A program made the translations under genes and the position numbers. Below are positions 1 to 7,694 of a stretch of DNA of 16,758 nt, one piece after another. The notes below the pieces were generated by a model that saw nothing but the letters and a program-made list of their open reading frames with translations, was not told where the DNA came from and did not search any database. Each line of letters opens with the position of its first letter. Positions within the stretch are counted from its first letter, which is position 1. Location of the stretch: positions 1 to 16,758 of the forward strand of contig UQQL01000045.1 of assembly GCA_900543275.1 (NCBI GenBank), written 5' to 3'. The DNA comes from an uncultured Collinsella sp. Lineage in GTDB: Bacteria > Actinomycetota > Coriobacteriia > Coriobacteriales > Coriobacteriaceae.

Positions 1-37
1 TCGCTATTTATTCAGTCCAAGTTTCGGGGCGCAGTTC

Positions 38-62
38 ACAGGCACCTTTGTGGTGTTTTTTT
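38..62. repeat. Partial arm of an ACCACCACAAAGG-type intergenic repeat
   Basis: ACAGGCACCTTTGTGGTG at 38-55 followed by a T run is identical over 18 bases to 6676-6693, where it forms the right arm of a perfect hairpin. Here the left arm is not visible, so this is a decayed or half copy. With its T run it could act as part of a terminator for a gene to the left of the window, but without a left arm no stem can be drawn. The rest of 1-164 holds no recognisable gene; AGGGGG at 151-156 is the probable ribosome binding site for the gene at 165. Confidence 0.55.
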
Positions 63-164
63 ACCTGCAAAAATATGAATATGAGACATTTGTCACCTGC
101 CGTTTTGGTGCTCAAAGGCATATGAATGTGATGCTGAGCAGAGCAGAACGGAGGGGGTGCACCT

Positions 165-614
165 ATGGCGTCTCGGGGTTGCGCGTCTAATAAAATTGCG
201 GGCGCGCTTATCGCCGTGGTGGTCTTTGCCGCGGCGGTGACACTCATGCGAGTTTACGTTGCCGGCGACCATGGCGCTCAGGGGAAGACTGCCGCGCAAG
301 TGTCGCTCAACGACTGCGCTGCCGTTCCGGTGGCGGTCAAGCTTATCGAGGACGGGGAGGCGCGGACGGTCTATGAGACCGACGATGCCGAACTGGTCGC
401 ATCGACTTTTGCCGCGCTCGATGGCTGCACCGTGGGGGATGCGGTGGATGAGCGGATGAGCGATGCCGGCCGAACGCTCGTCTTTGTCTATACGGATGGC
501 TCGGAGCAATCGGTAGAACTTGAGGGCAAAAACATCGTGCTCGATAAGACGGCGTATCGACTTAACGGTGCCGATGAGTTATGGCGGCAGCTTGCCGCGA
601 TCAAAAACAGCTAA
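165..614 (+). CDS. Small membrane-anchored protein of unknown function
   Basis: A 149-residue protein that I do not recognise. It starts with a short basic N-terminus (MASRGCASNK), then one hydrophobic segment at about residues 11-28 (IAGALIAVVVFAAAV...), which reads as an uncleaved signal anchor placing about 120 residues outside the cell. The outer part is small and acidic, with beta-like stretches (TLVFVYTDGSEQSVEL, NIVLDKTAYRL) and a C-terminal ADELWRQLAAI helix. The ATG at 165 follows a purine-rich AGGGGG with about 8 bases between. The next gene begins about 20 bases after its stop and points the same way, as do the two lipoprotein genes beyond, so it is probably first in a four-gene operon whose products act at the cell surface. 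Existence of the gene is fairly sure; its function is unknown. Confidence 0.72.
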   Translation: MASRGCASNKIAGALIAVVVFAAAVTLMRVYVAGDHGAQGKTAAQVSLNDCAAVPVAVKLIEDGEARTVYETDDAELVASTFAALDGCTVGDAVDERMSDAGRTLVFVYTDGSEQSVELEGKNIVLDKTAYRLNGADELWRQLAAIKNS

Positions 615-634
615 CGAAATTAGGGATGTACGGG

Positions 635-2194
635 ATGAGTGACTTGAGATTCTGCCCGGCGTGTGGGGCGCAGCTGCCTCGGGTCGCCGGCGTGCCGGTG
701 CGATTTTGCCCGGGGTGCGGCGTCCGACTTGAGGGCGTTGTGGGCTACTCGGGCGCCGTGGGGGCTACAGATGGGGCGACTGCCGATGGCGATGCGGACG
801 AAGGCGGCGACCCGAGCGTGGACGCGCCGGCCGATGCGCCGGTGGAGACTGCCGGCGTCGCGTCGTCTCGTGACGCGGCCACGACGGATACGCCTCACAT
901 CGGTGACCTTGAGCTTCATGCCGCATGCGATACCTCTGGCGGGCAGGCGCTCGCGCAGGTAGCGCTGCCGCGGGGTTGGCGAATCGAAGAGGCGCATCTT
1001 GAGCGCAGCGGTAGCTTCGACTGCCCGATTTCGGTTGGCGTGACGGCAGCGGGTCCGATGGGCGAGCGGATTATGTACCACTCCGAGCTCTGCTACGTGG
1101 ATGCGGGTGCCGTTGCCAAGCGTATCCCCACGCAAACCGAGCACAAGGCGTTTATGCACGTGGAGGCAGCTTGCGACGAGCTGGCTCAGGCCTGCGCGGC
1201 ACAGCTGGGCGCACGGGCGGAGGTTGTGGCCGAGCAACCGTACCCATCGAGCGCGGCGGTCGATATCGAGCGCGAACGTGCCCGCGTAAAGCGCGAGGCG
1301 GCAAACGAATTTGCGATTCAGGGCTTTTCGATGGAGCCGAGCAATGTGATCTATGAGTGCCGCATGCGTCGATATCGGCTCGCGGGCGCCCCAGTGTCCA
1401 CCGAACTCGCGGTGGCGGCCAAAGTCGAGGGCTATGTGGCCTCGATCGGCGGCGTCGCGGGCTCTATGGGTAAAGGCATTGCCGCTGGGGCCGAGGCGCT
1501 GCTGGGCGCGGGCCTTTCGAGTGGGCTGATCGGCGGTGTTTTGGGCAAGCGCCTGCGCGAGCGCCAGGCGGCGGCAGCGGCGGGACAGGGCGTCGCGCAA
1601 GAACAGCCCACGGGTCGAGACGGTTGCCCGGACGGAGCGTCGTTCGAGCTGGGCGCGGCCGACCTGCTGCAGTGGCGTATCAGGGACAGCTTCTGTTTGG
1701 TTGCGCCAGAAGGTCGCCTGGACGAGGCAGCCACCACGGCGCTTGCATCAATGGCGTCGACTCTGCGGCTCAATCCGGCGATTGCACGCGAAGCGTCAGC
1801 TCAAAAGCAACAGATGGTGCTTGAACAGCGCCAACGCACGCAGATGAACATTGCCCAGCAGCAACAGCAGTTTGCAGCCTGGCAACAGATGCATGCCTCG
1901 CAACAGGCGGCGTTCGACAGCTACCAGCAGGCGTGGTTCGATCGCAGCGACCGTCAGCACGCCGCGAATATGGCTGCCAGCGCCGCCAATTTTTCCAGCG
2001 CGGGCGTAGGCACGGGTGCGGCCTCGTATTCCGATGCCATTCGCGGGGTCAACCATTACGTCAGACCCGACGGCACCGATGTCGAGGTCTCGGTGATGGC
2101 CGACCAGGCCTGGGTCAACGGTTCGGGCGATGTGATCGGCACACGCGATGGCTTTGAACCCGGTTTTGGCTGGACGGAGCTGCCTCGTCAATAG
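635..2194 (+). CDS. Zinc-ribbon protein with glycine-rich segment and Gln-rich helix
   Basis: About 519 residues, function unknown. Seen in order: an N-terminal double-CxxC zinc ribbon (C7-x2-C10 and C25-x2-C28, FCPACG...FCPGCG); an acidic Ala/Asp/Gly linker to about residue 90; a folded region containing GWRIEEAHLERSGSFDCPISVGV; a small-residue stretch near residues 265-305 (GGVAGSMGKGIAAGAEALLGAGLSSGLIGGVLG) that could be a membrane-associating glycine zipper; a Gln-rich probable coiled coil near 390-445; and a C-terminal module (HYVRPDGTDVEVSVMADQAWVNGSGDVIGT) of a type I have seen at the end of other zinc-ribbon proteins of unknown role. An upstream ATG at 581 overlaps the previous gene and is unlikely; 626 or 635 fit the 20-base intergenic gap, and 635 puts the ribbon at the usual extreme N-terminus. 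There is no secretion signal, so the N-terminus is probably cytoplasmic. Confidence 0.8.
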   Translation: MSDLRFCPACGAQLPRVAGVPVRFCPGCGVRLEGVVGYSGAVGATDGATADGDADEGGDPSVDAPADAPVETAGVASSRDAATTDTPHIGDLELHAACDTSGGQALAQVALPRGWRIEEAHLERSGSFDCPISVGVTAAGPMGERIMYHSELCYVDAGAVAKRIPTQTEHKAFMHVEAACDELAQACAAQLGARAEVVAEQPYPSSAAVDIERERARVKREAANEFAIQGFSMEPSNVIYECRMRRYRLAGAPVSTELAVAAKVEGYVASIGGVAGSMGKGIAAGAEALLGAGLSSGLIGGVLGKRLRERQAAAAAGQGVAQEQPTGRDGCPDGASFELGAADLLQWRIRDSFCLVAPEGRLDEAATTALASMASTLRLNPAIAREASAQKQQMVLEQRQRTQMNIAQQQQQFAAWQQMHASQQAAFDSYQQAWFDRSDRQHAANMAASAANFSSAGVGTGAASYSDAIRGVNHYVRPDGTDVEVSVMADQAWVNGSGDVIGTRDGFEPGFGWTELPRQ

Positions 2195-2267
2195 CGTGAG
2201 GCGGCTTATGTGTGAATCGATGCCGGGTGTGTTTCTCGGCATTGTGCTAAAGAACGGGAAAGGAACA

Positions 2268-3008
2268 ATGATGAGGGAGACGGTACTTTCGCGCACGGCA
2301 TTTGTCGCGGCGGCGGGAACGGCGCTGCTGACGCTTGTGGGGTGCGGCGGACAGCGGACGCAGGATGCGACGGGTTTTAACGACGACCGCCCGGTAAAGG
2401 ACAAGATGGATGCGGGCGCGACGTCGGGCGATTCCGGCGACGCGGACAGCGGCTCGGCGGATGCGTTCGATACGTGGTCGGATGATTGCTGGGATGCGCA
2501 CCGCAACATCAGCATCGCGGCGCTCCTCGAGCTTAAGGGCTGGCAGTTGCAGGAGTTTGCCTCGCAGCAGGGCTATGCCTGGCAAGACGCGCTCGAGATG
2601 TACGAGGACGAGGCGGGACACGTGCTCAGCGTCTGCAATATCAGCAAGGACGGCGCGACCGAATGGCTCGGCGAGGACGAAATCGGAAAGCTCGACAAGG
2701 GCGGCACCGGAAGCACCGTGATGTTCACGCTGCAACTTTCGGGCTATTCGAGCTGCGAGGATGTTATCGCGGGCTTTTCCGTGCCGGTCGAGGACCGGGC
2801 GCAGATTACTTCGGGCTCATGGATCGCGTGCGTATACGGTTCCAACATGGCGCGGCACGTTGCCATGGCGAGCCCGATGGAAAACGGTGACTACCGCTTG
2901 GATCTCATTACCGAGGAGGCTATCAAGACCGGTAGGTTTACCCAGGGCGGCGGTGCTCCGACGATAGACGAATTTTGGCAGGAAAAGACTGGACGCGCGC
3001 TCGGCTAG
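2268..3008 (+). CDS. Lipoprotein, first of a tandem paralogous pair
   Basis: 246 residues. The N-terminus has a signal peptide ending in a lipobox (LTLVGC, lipidated Cys26), followed by an acidic, low-complexity Asp/Ser/Gly spacer to about residue 70 and then a mixed alpha/beta domain. The h-region is preceded by SRTAFVAAAG, which resembles a twin-arginine motif with the second Arg missing. The domain shares an order of motifs with the next gene: L-x-G-x-x-L...Q-x-Y-x-W-Q, G-G...V-x-x-x-L-x-x-x-GY, and a C-terminal TGRF...IDEFW. AGGAA at 2261-2265 supports ATG 2268 (or the adjacent ATG 2271); the long upstream extension to 2148 overlaps the preceding gene and lacks a signal peptide, so it was rejected. 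Probably an extracytoplasmic lipoprotein of unknown function in the same operon as its neighbours. Confidence 0.82.
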   Translation: MMRETVLSRTAFVAAAGTALLTLVGCGGQRTQDATGFNDDRPVKDKMDAGATSGDSGDADSGSADAFDTWSDDCWDAHRNISIAALLELKGWQLQEFASQQGYAWQDALEMYEDEAGHVLSVCNISKDGATEWLGEDEIGKLDKGGTGSTVMFTLQLSGYSSCEDVIAGFSVPVEDRAQITSGSWIACVYGSNMARHVAMASPMENGDYRLDLITEEAIKTGRFTQGGGAPTIDEFWQEKTGRALG

Positions 3009-3043
3009 GTGCGACGTGGCCAATACCATAGCGAGGAACGAAC

Positions 3044-3730
3044 ATGATGAATGAAGTGACGATGAACCGTGCGGCCTTTGTGGCGGGCGCGGGTGCGCTG
3101 GCTTGTGCGCTGGCTGGCTGCTCGGGCGGATTGGGCGGCGCGGGCGGTGCCAAGAAGGCGACCACGGCGGACGCCGCCTGTGTAGACGACAACGCCAACG
3201 TGACGGTCTATGCTGCGATCAACTTGGACGGCGCCGACCTGGTGCGCCTGCTCAAGCATCAAAACTATGAGTGGCAAGGCGAGAGCGTGGGCTACGGTGC
3301 CGCCGATGACGCGGGACTTTTCGCTTTTACCTTTTCTAAGATTTCGGATGACGTGGACGAACTTGCGAACAGCGCGATACCGCTTTCGGAGTCCGAGTAC
3401 GAGGAACTTGAGCCGGGCGGCGGAGACGATAGCGTGGCGATTTTGCTCTCGGTGGGCGGCTATACGACGGGCAATCGTGCGCTCACCGGCGCAATCGGCG
3501 ATGCGGCGATAGTGCAGGAGAAGTGCACAATCGACGATTCCGTGTATTGGCTGGTCAAGGCGCTCGACGGCAGCCGTTACGTGATTTCGGCCTACGACAC
3601 CGAAGATGATGGCGACAGCGTGCATGACATCTATATCTATAGTGAGTCTTTTATTCACACCGGTTATCTGAGCGGCGGCGACCAAATCGATATTGACGAA
3701 CTCTGGAGCCGCCTGACCAATGCCTCGTAG
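3044..3730 (+). CDS. Lipoprotein, second of a tandem paralogous pair
   Basis: 228 residues. The signal peptide mirrors that of the preceding gene: Arg9 in NRAAFVAGAG and the lipobox ALAGC with the lipid-accepting Cys at residue 26, the same positions as in the neighbour. A short Gly-rich spacer leads into a domain with NVTVYAAINLDGADL, HQNYEWQ, GGGDDSVAILLSVGGY and a C-terminal HTGYLSGG...IDELW, matching the paralogue in order and spacing although overall identity is low. GAGGAA at 3033-3038 is well placed for ATG 3044. The gap to the upstream gene is 35 bases, which suggests co-transcription after an old duplication. Several acidic clusters (DDDGDS, DDVDE) could bind cations, but no known catalytic motif is visible. 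Confidence 0.82.
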   Translation: MMNEVTMNRAAFVAGAGALACALAGCSGGLGGAGGAKKATTADAACVDDNANVTVYAAINLDGADLVRLLKHQNYEWQGESVGYGAADDAGLFAFTFSKISDDVDELANSAIPLSESEYEELEPGGGDDSVAILLSVGGYTTGNRALTGAIGDAAIVQEKCTIDDSVYWLVKALDGSRYVISAYDTEDDGDSVHDIYIYSESFIHTGYLSGGDQIDIDELWSRLTNAS

Positions 3731-3738
3731 CGCACCAA

Positions 3739-3782
3739 AACCACCACAAAGGGGACAGTGAGGCGGGACTTTTTGACCGCCT
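3739..3782. repeat. ACCACCACAAAGG-type repeat between convergent genes
   Basis: AACCACCACAAAGGGGACAG at 3739-3758 matches 6661-6679 except for one extra G, but the expected right arm is replaced by AGGCGG...CCGCCT (3761-3766 with 3777-3782), a 6-bp stem whose loop holds a TTTTT run. The element sits between the stop of the lipoprotein gene and the stop of the convergent mgtA gene, a usual place for a bidirectional terminator. Terminator activity is inferred only. Confidence 0.5.
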
Positions 3783-3809
3783 GATGGGTCGAGCGTCACA
3801 ACTCGTGCG

Positions 3810-6578
3810 TTACAGCAGCTCGCCGTGGCGGGCGATGTAGCGGCGCTTGGCCAGTTGGGTGAGCGCGATGTAGGCGGCGACAATGCCGATGAGCAGCGCG
3901 AAGAAGATTGGCGGCAGCGGCATGAGACCCAGCGCATCGGCGATGGGGCTTGCCGGCAGCCAGGTGACGAGCACCAGGCCTAGCACGGTGAGGAGGCACA
4001 GCGCGGGCGCGGCGTGGTCGCGCGGGCGTGGCAGGCGCGGGGAGCGCAGCATGTGGACCACGAGCGTCTGCGACCACATGGACTCGACAAACCAACCGCT
4101 CTGGAAGAGCGCCGTAAAGGCCGCCATGCCTGCGACGTCGCCTATAGCGGCAAGCTCTGCCCAGCTTGCGCCCACGGCGGCGGGGCACACCACAAAGAAG
4201 AGCGCGGCGAAAGTCACGATATCAAACAGTGAGCTCACGGGACCCAACTCGAGCATAAAGCCCTTAATGGACGCGGCATCCCAGGCGCGCGGACGGGCAG
4301 TCCAGGCGTCATCGACGGTGTCCCACGGCAGCGCGATGCACACGATCTCGTAGACCAGCGACAGCAGCACCAACTGCAGAGCGCTCATGGGCAAGAATGG
4401 CAAGAACAGGCTCGCGACGGTCACGGATAGCACGTTGCCAAAGTTGGAGCTCACCGTGGTCTTGAGGTACTTGAGCAGGTTGCCGTAGGTGCGGCGGCCT
4501 TCGATGATGCCGCGCTCGAGCACGCCCAGGTCTTTCTGGAGCAAGATGATGTCGGCGGATTCCTTGGCGATGTCGACGGCCGAATCGACCGAGATGCCGC
4601 AGTCGCTCGCACGCATGGCGGCGGCGTCGTTAATGCCGTCGCCCATAAAGCCCACAGTGTGGTCGAGCAGCTCGCGCATGACGCGCACCAGGCGCGCCTT
4701 CTGCAGTGGCGAGAGCTTGGCGAAGAGGTGGGTGTGCTCGGCGCGCTCGGCAAGCTCGGCATCGTCGAGCGCATCGATCTCGGAGCCCAGCAAGACGTTG
4801 CTCGCGTCGATACCGATCTGCTCGCAGATGGTGGCGGCGACACGGTCGTTATCGCCGGTCAGGACCTTAACGGCGACGCCCTTGGCCTCGAGGGTGGCGA
4901 CGGCGCCCGTGGCACTTGCTTTGGGCGGATCGAGGAAGGCCAAAAAGCCCATCAGCACCATGTCGCACTCGTCGGCGATGCCAAACTCGCCCACGCAGCG
5001 CGGATTGGTCTTCTGCGCCACGGCAATCACGCGCAGGCCCTCGGCGTTGAGCCCGGCGACCTGCTTGCGAATCTGGGCGAGCTTATCTTCGGTGAACGGC
5101 TGGGCGGCGCCGTCGACCTCGACAAAGGAGCAGATCTCGAGCATTTCCTCGGCAGCCCCCTTGGTGACCATCTGGGTTTTGCCCTGGGCGTCGGCGACAA
5201 CTACGCTCAGGCGACGGCGCGAGAAATCGAAGGGCACCTCGTCGACCTTGGTATAGCGGTCGCGCAGGCTCTGGCCCAGCATAAAATCGGGCACGACGGT
5301 CGAGGGCGTCACATCGGCACGGTCGATGACGGCCAGGTCGATAAGGTTTTTGAGGCCGGTCTGGAAGAAGCTGTTCAAAAACGCATGGCGCAGCACGCGC
5401 GCATCCTCGTTGCCGTCGGTGTTGAGGTAGCGCTCGAGCACGATACGGTCTTCGGTGAGGGTGCCGGTCTTGTCGCAGCACAGGACGTCCATCGCGCCGA
5501 GGTTTTGGATCGCCGGCAGCTCCTTGACGATAACCTGGCGGCGGGCGAGGTCCTTGGCGCCCTGCGACAGGCTCGTGGTCACGATGACGGGAAGCATCTG
5601 CGGCGTGATGCCCACGGCCACGCTCGTGGCGAACAACAGCGCATCGATGACGTTGCCCTTGGTGGCGGCGTTGATGGCAAAGACCGCCGGCGCCATAACG
5701 AGCATGAGGCGCACGAGCAGCATGGAGACGCTCGAGACGCCGCGGTCAAACGCGCTCTTCTCGCCGCGCCCGTTGAGCATCTTGGCGATGCCGCCCAGGT
5801 AGGTGTCCGAGCCGGTGGCAACGACAAGCGCCATGGCGGTGCCGTTTTGCACGGAGGTGCCGGTAAAGACGATGTTCTTGCAGACAGAGAGTGGTAGCGC
5901 GGAGCCGTCGGCACCCTCGACGACGGTGATGGCAGCGGTCTTCTCGACGGCCTCGCTCTCGCCGGTGAGTGCGGACTCGATCACAAACAGGTCGCGCGCG
6001 GTGATGATGCGGGCATCTGCCGGCACCATGTCGCCGGCAGAGAGGCGGATTACATCGCCGGGGACGAGCTCGTCGAAGGGGATCTCGACGCGCTCGCCGT
6101 CGCGCAGGGCACAGCAGGTGTTGGAGACCAGGTCCTTAAGGGCCTCGGCCGCATTGCCGCTGCGGGCTTCCTGGATAAACTTCATGCCGCCCGATACCAG
6201 CAGCATGATGCCGATGACGATGACCGTGGAGGGGTCACGCTGCAGCTCGGGCACGGCGAGCACGTCGATGTAGAGCGAGACCAGTGCGAGGGCGGCGAGG
6301 ATGCCAGCGAAGGGATCGACGAACGCGTCGGCGATGCGGCGGGCGAGCGTCTTGGTCGGCGCCTCGATGGTGTTGGGGCCGACCGCGCTCAGGCGCTCGG
6401 CGGCGTGCTCGGCGATGAGCCCGTCGGCTGTGGCGTCGAGCAGCACGAGGGCATCCTCGGCGCTATGGGTGGCGGCGAATATGGTGTTCTTGGACATGCC
6501 GGTATGAGCGGCGGGGCGCGCCGTGCGGCGGCGCTTGGAGATGGCTTCGAGTACCGTGGCGGTTTTGAGCATCAGCAT
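3810..6578 (-). CDS. mgtA: P-type ATPase of the MgtA (P3B, magnesium-translocating) family
   Basis: 922 residues, close to the roughly 900 of enterobacterial MgtA, and collinear with it throughout. It imports Mg2+ at the cell membrane using ATP. Visible landmarks: TGES in the actuator domain (205-208), phosphorylation motif DKTGTLT (D369), GDGIND hinge (646-651), GISVDSAVDIAKESADIILLQKDL, GIIEGRRTYGNLLKYLKTT, and C-terminal helices with FQSGWFVESMWSQTLVVHMLR. The M4 motif reads TPQMLP (Q327) where enteric MgtA has TPEMLP, and the M6 stretch reads SLVYE (S740, E744) where it has NLLYD. AAGGAGG lies 6 bases before ATG 6578, an excellent ribosome binding site. The gene stands alone, convergent with the lipoprotein operon. 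I see no Mg2+-sensing leader such as an M-box in the roughly 100 bases upstream; a 14-bp hairpin lies 83-120 bases before the start. Confidence 0.93.
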   Translation of the reverse strand: MLMLKTATVLEAISKRRRTARPAAHTGMSKNTIFAATHSAEDALVLLDATADGLIAEHAAERLSAVGPNTIEAPTKTLARRIADAFVDPFAGILAALALVSLYIDVLAVPELQRDPSTVIVIGIMLLVSGGMKFIQEARSGNAAEALKDLVSNTCCALRDGERVEIPFDELVPGDVIRLSAGDMVPADARIITARDLFVIESALTGESEAVEKTAAITVVEGADGSALPLSVCKNIVFTGTSVQNGTAMALVVATGSDTYLGGIAKMLNGRGEKSAFDRGVSSVSMLLVRLMLVMAPAVFAINAATKGNVIDALLFATSVAVGITPQMLPVIVTTSLSQGAKDLARRQVIVKELPAIQNLGAMDVLCCDKTGTLTEDRIVLERYLNTDGNEDARVLRHAFLNSFFQTGLKNLIDLAVIDRADVTPSTVVPDFMLGQSLRDRYTKVDEVPFDFSRRRLSVVVADAQGKTQMVTKGAAEEMLEICSFVEVDGAAQPFTEDKLAQIRKQVAGLNAEGLRVIAVAQKTNPRCVGEFGIADECDMVLMGFLAFLDPPKASATGAVATLEAKGVAVKVLTGDNDRVAATICEQIGIDASNVLLGSEIDALDDAELAERAEHTHLFAKLSPLQKARLVRVMRELLDHTVGFMGDGINDAAAMRASDCGISVDSAVDIAKESADIILLQKDLGVLERGIIEGRRTYGNLLKYLKTTVSSNFGNVLSVTVASLFLPFLPMSALQLVLLSLVYEIVCIALPWDTVDDAWTARPRAWDAASIKGFMLELGPVSSLFDIVTFAALFFVVCPAAVGASWAELAAIGDVAGMAAFTALFQSGWFVESMWSQTLVVHMLRSPRLPRPRDHAAPALCLLTVLGLVLVTWLPASPIADALGLMPLPPIFFALLIGIVAAYIALTQLAKRRYIARHGELL

Positions 6579-7013
6579 AGGGTCCTCCTTGTTGAAGGGA
6601 GTTAGCGTACGTGTCGTATGTGCTTCAAAAAACCTAGATGTCGCTCACGTCATGCTTTCGAACCACCACAAAGGGACAGGCACCTTTGTGGTGGTTTTGA
6701 CGATCGGCTGTTGGCGCTTATGCGCGTGCGGAATCCTCGCGGCGTGCCGAGGGCGACATGCAGGTTTTTCGACTATGACTGCCTTCCATGGCACACCTCC
6801 TTAAGGCCGGGCGCGGCGCGCTTTGGGTATCTCGTACCCGTTACAATCCGCCCGTATTCTTGATGAGGGGGTTTGCCGTGTCAACCCCAATGTTTGGAAA
6901 ACCATTGCCCCTGACAAAGCCTTTACAGAATGCCGAGGCCCCAAAGCGCGCCCGCAACGCGCCCTGCCTGCGCTAAACTGGAAGGCACGTACGCGATTAC
7001 GAGAGGAGCCCGC
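6579..7013. other. Divergent intergenic region between mgtA and pyrE
   Basis: 435 bases without a convincing gene; short open frames here lack ribosome binding sites and family resemblance. It holds the mgtA ribosome binding site (AAGGAGG on the - strand near 6584-6590), a perfect hairpin repeat at 6661-6696, and the pyrE ribosome binding site (GAGAGGAG at 7001-7008). A TACAAT at 6842-6847 and a TAAACT at 6974-6979 are possible -10 boxes for pyrE, but neither has a good -35 box at 16-18 bases, so I do not call a promoter. Confidence 0.6.
6661..6698. repeat. Perfect 14-bp hairpin of the ACCACCACAAAGG repeat family
   Basis: AACCACCACAAAGG at 6661-6674 pairs without mismatch with CCTTTGTGGTGGTT at 6683-6696 around the 8-base loop GACAGGCA, followed by TT on the + strand. 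It is the most complete of three related sites in the window (others at 38-62 and 3739-3758). On the - strand it falls in the mgtA leader region, so it might affect mgtA transcription, or it may be only a dispersed repeat insertion. Confidence 0.7.
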
Positions 7014-7694
7014 ATGGAGGCTTACAAGCAAGAGTTCATCAAGTTCATGGTTGAGTCCGACGTTCTTAAATTCGGCAGCTTTACGCTCAAGAGCGGCCGT
7101 CAGTCCCCGTTCTTTATGAACGCCGGCGCCTACGTGACGGGCTATCAGCTCAAGAAGCTGGGCGAGTATTACGCCCAGGCCATCCACGATAACTTTGGCG
7201 ACGACTTTGACGTGCTGTTTGGACCGGCCTACAAGGGTATTCCGCTGGCCGTCGTGACCGCAATTGCCTACCACGAGCTGTACGGCAAGGAGGTCAAGTA
7301 CTGCTGCGATCGCAAGGAGGCCAAGGACCACGGCGCCGACAAGGGCAACCTGCTGGGCTACGAGCCCCAGGACGGCGACCGCGTGGTCATGGTCGAGGAC
7401 GTCACCACCAGCGGTAAGTCTATCGACGAGACCTATCCCAAGGTCAAGGCTGCTGCCGATGTCGAGATCAAGGGCCTCATCGTGTCCCTCAACCGTATGG
7501 AGGTCGGCAAGGGTGGCGTGACCACCGCGCAGAAGGAGATCGAGGCCAAGTACGGTTTCCCCGTCGCGAGCATCGTCTCCATGGCCGAGGTCGTCGAGAC
7601 CCTCTACAACCACGAGATCGACGGCAAAGTCGTCATCGACGACGAGCTCAAGGCCGCCATCGATGCCTACTACGAGCAGTACGGAGTCCGTTAG
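7014..7694 (+). CDS. pyrE: Orotate phosphoribosyltransferase
   Basis: 226 residues. The enzyme joins orotate to phosphoribosyl pyrophosphate to give orotidine 5'-monophosphate in cytoplasmic pyrimidine synthesis. The type I PRTase PRPP-binding loop is clear at residues 127-136 (VEDVTTSGKS). FGPAYKGIPL (69-77) and DRKEAKDHG (99-107, the flexible catalytic loop region) match the longer bacterial PyrE form, as do the N-terminal KFGSFTLKSGRQSPFFMNAG residues. ATG 7014 is chosen because GAGAGGAG ends 5 bases before it and the first residues (MEAYKQEFIKFMVES) match the usual PyrE start; the open frame continues upstream to 6930 but that extension is not PyrE-like. No other pyr gene is adjacent, so it appears to be a single-gene unit ending in the structured element at 7694-7834. 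Confidence 0.95.
   Translation: MEAYKQEFIKFMVESDVLKFGSFTLKSGRQSPFFMNAGAYVTGYQLKKLGEYYAQAIHDNFGDDFDVLFGPAYKGIPLAVVTAIAYHELYGKEVKYCCDRKEAKDHGADKGNLLGYEPQDGDRVVMVEDVTTSGKSIDETYPKVKAAADVEIKGLIVSLNRMEVGKGGVTTAQKEIEAKYGFPVASIVSMAEVVETLYNHEIDGKVVIDDELKAAIDAYYEQYGVR

Noticed and set aside
620..1600. 326-residue open frame antisense to the zinc-ribbon gene
   Set aside because: Arg/His-rich reverse-frame translation, no start signal; the sense frame has zinc-binding motifs.
4659..5897. 412-residue open frame antisense to mgtA
   Set aside because: Lies wholly within the P-type ATPase, with no start signal and repetitive H/G/D composition typical of reverse-frame shadows.
6579..6700. Possible Mg2+ riboswitch in the mgtA leader
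   Set aside because: Only one simple hairpin belonging to a repeat family is present; no M-box-like multi-stem structure or long leader could be drawn.
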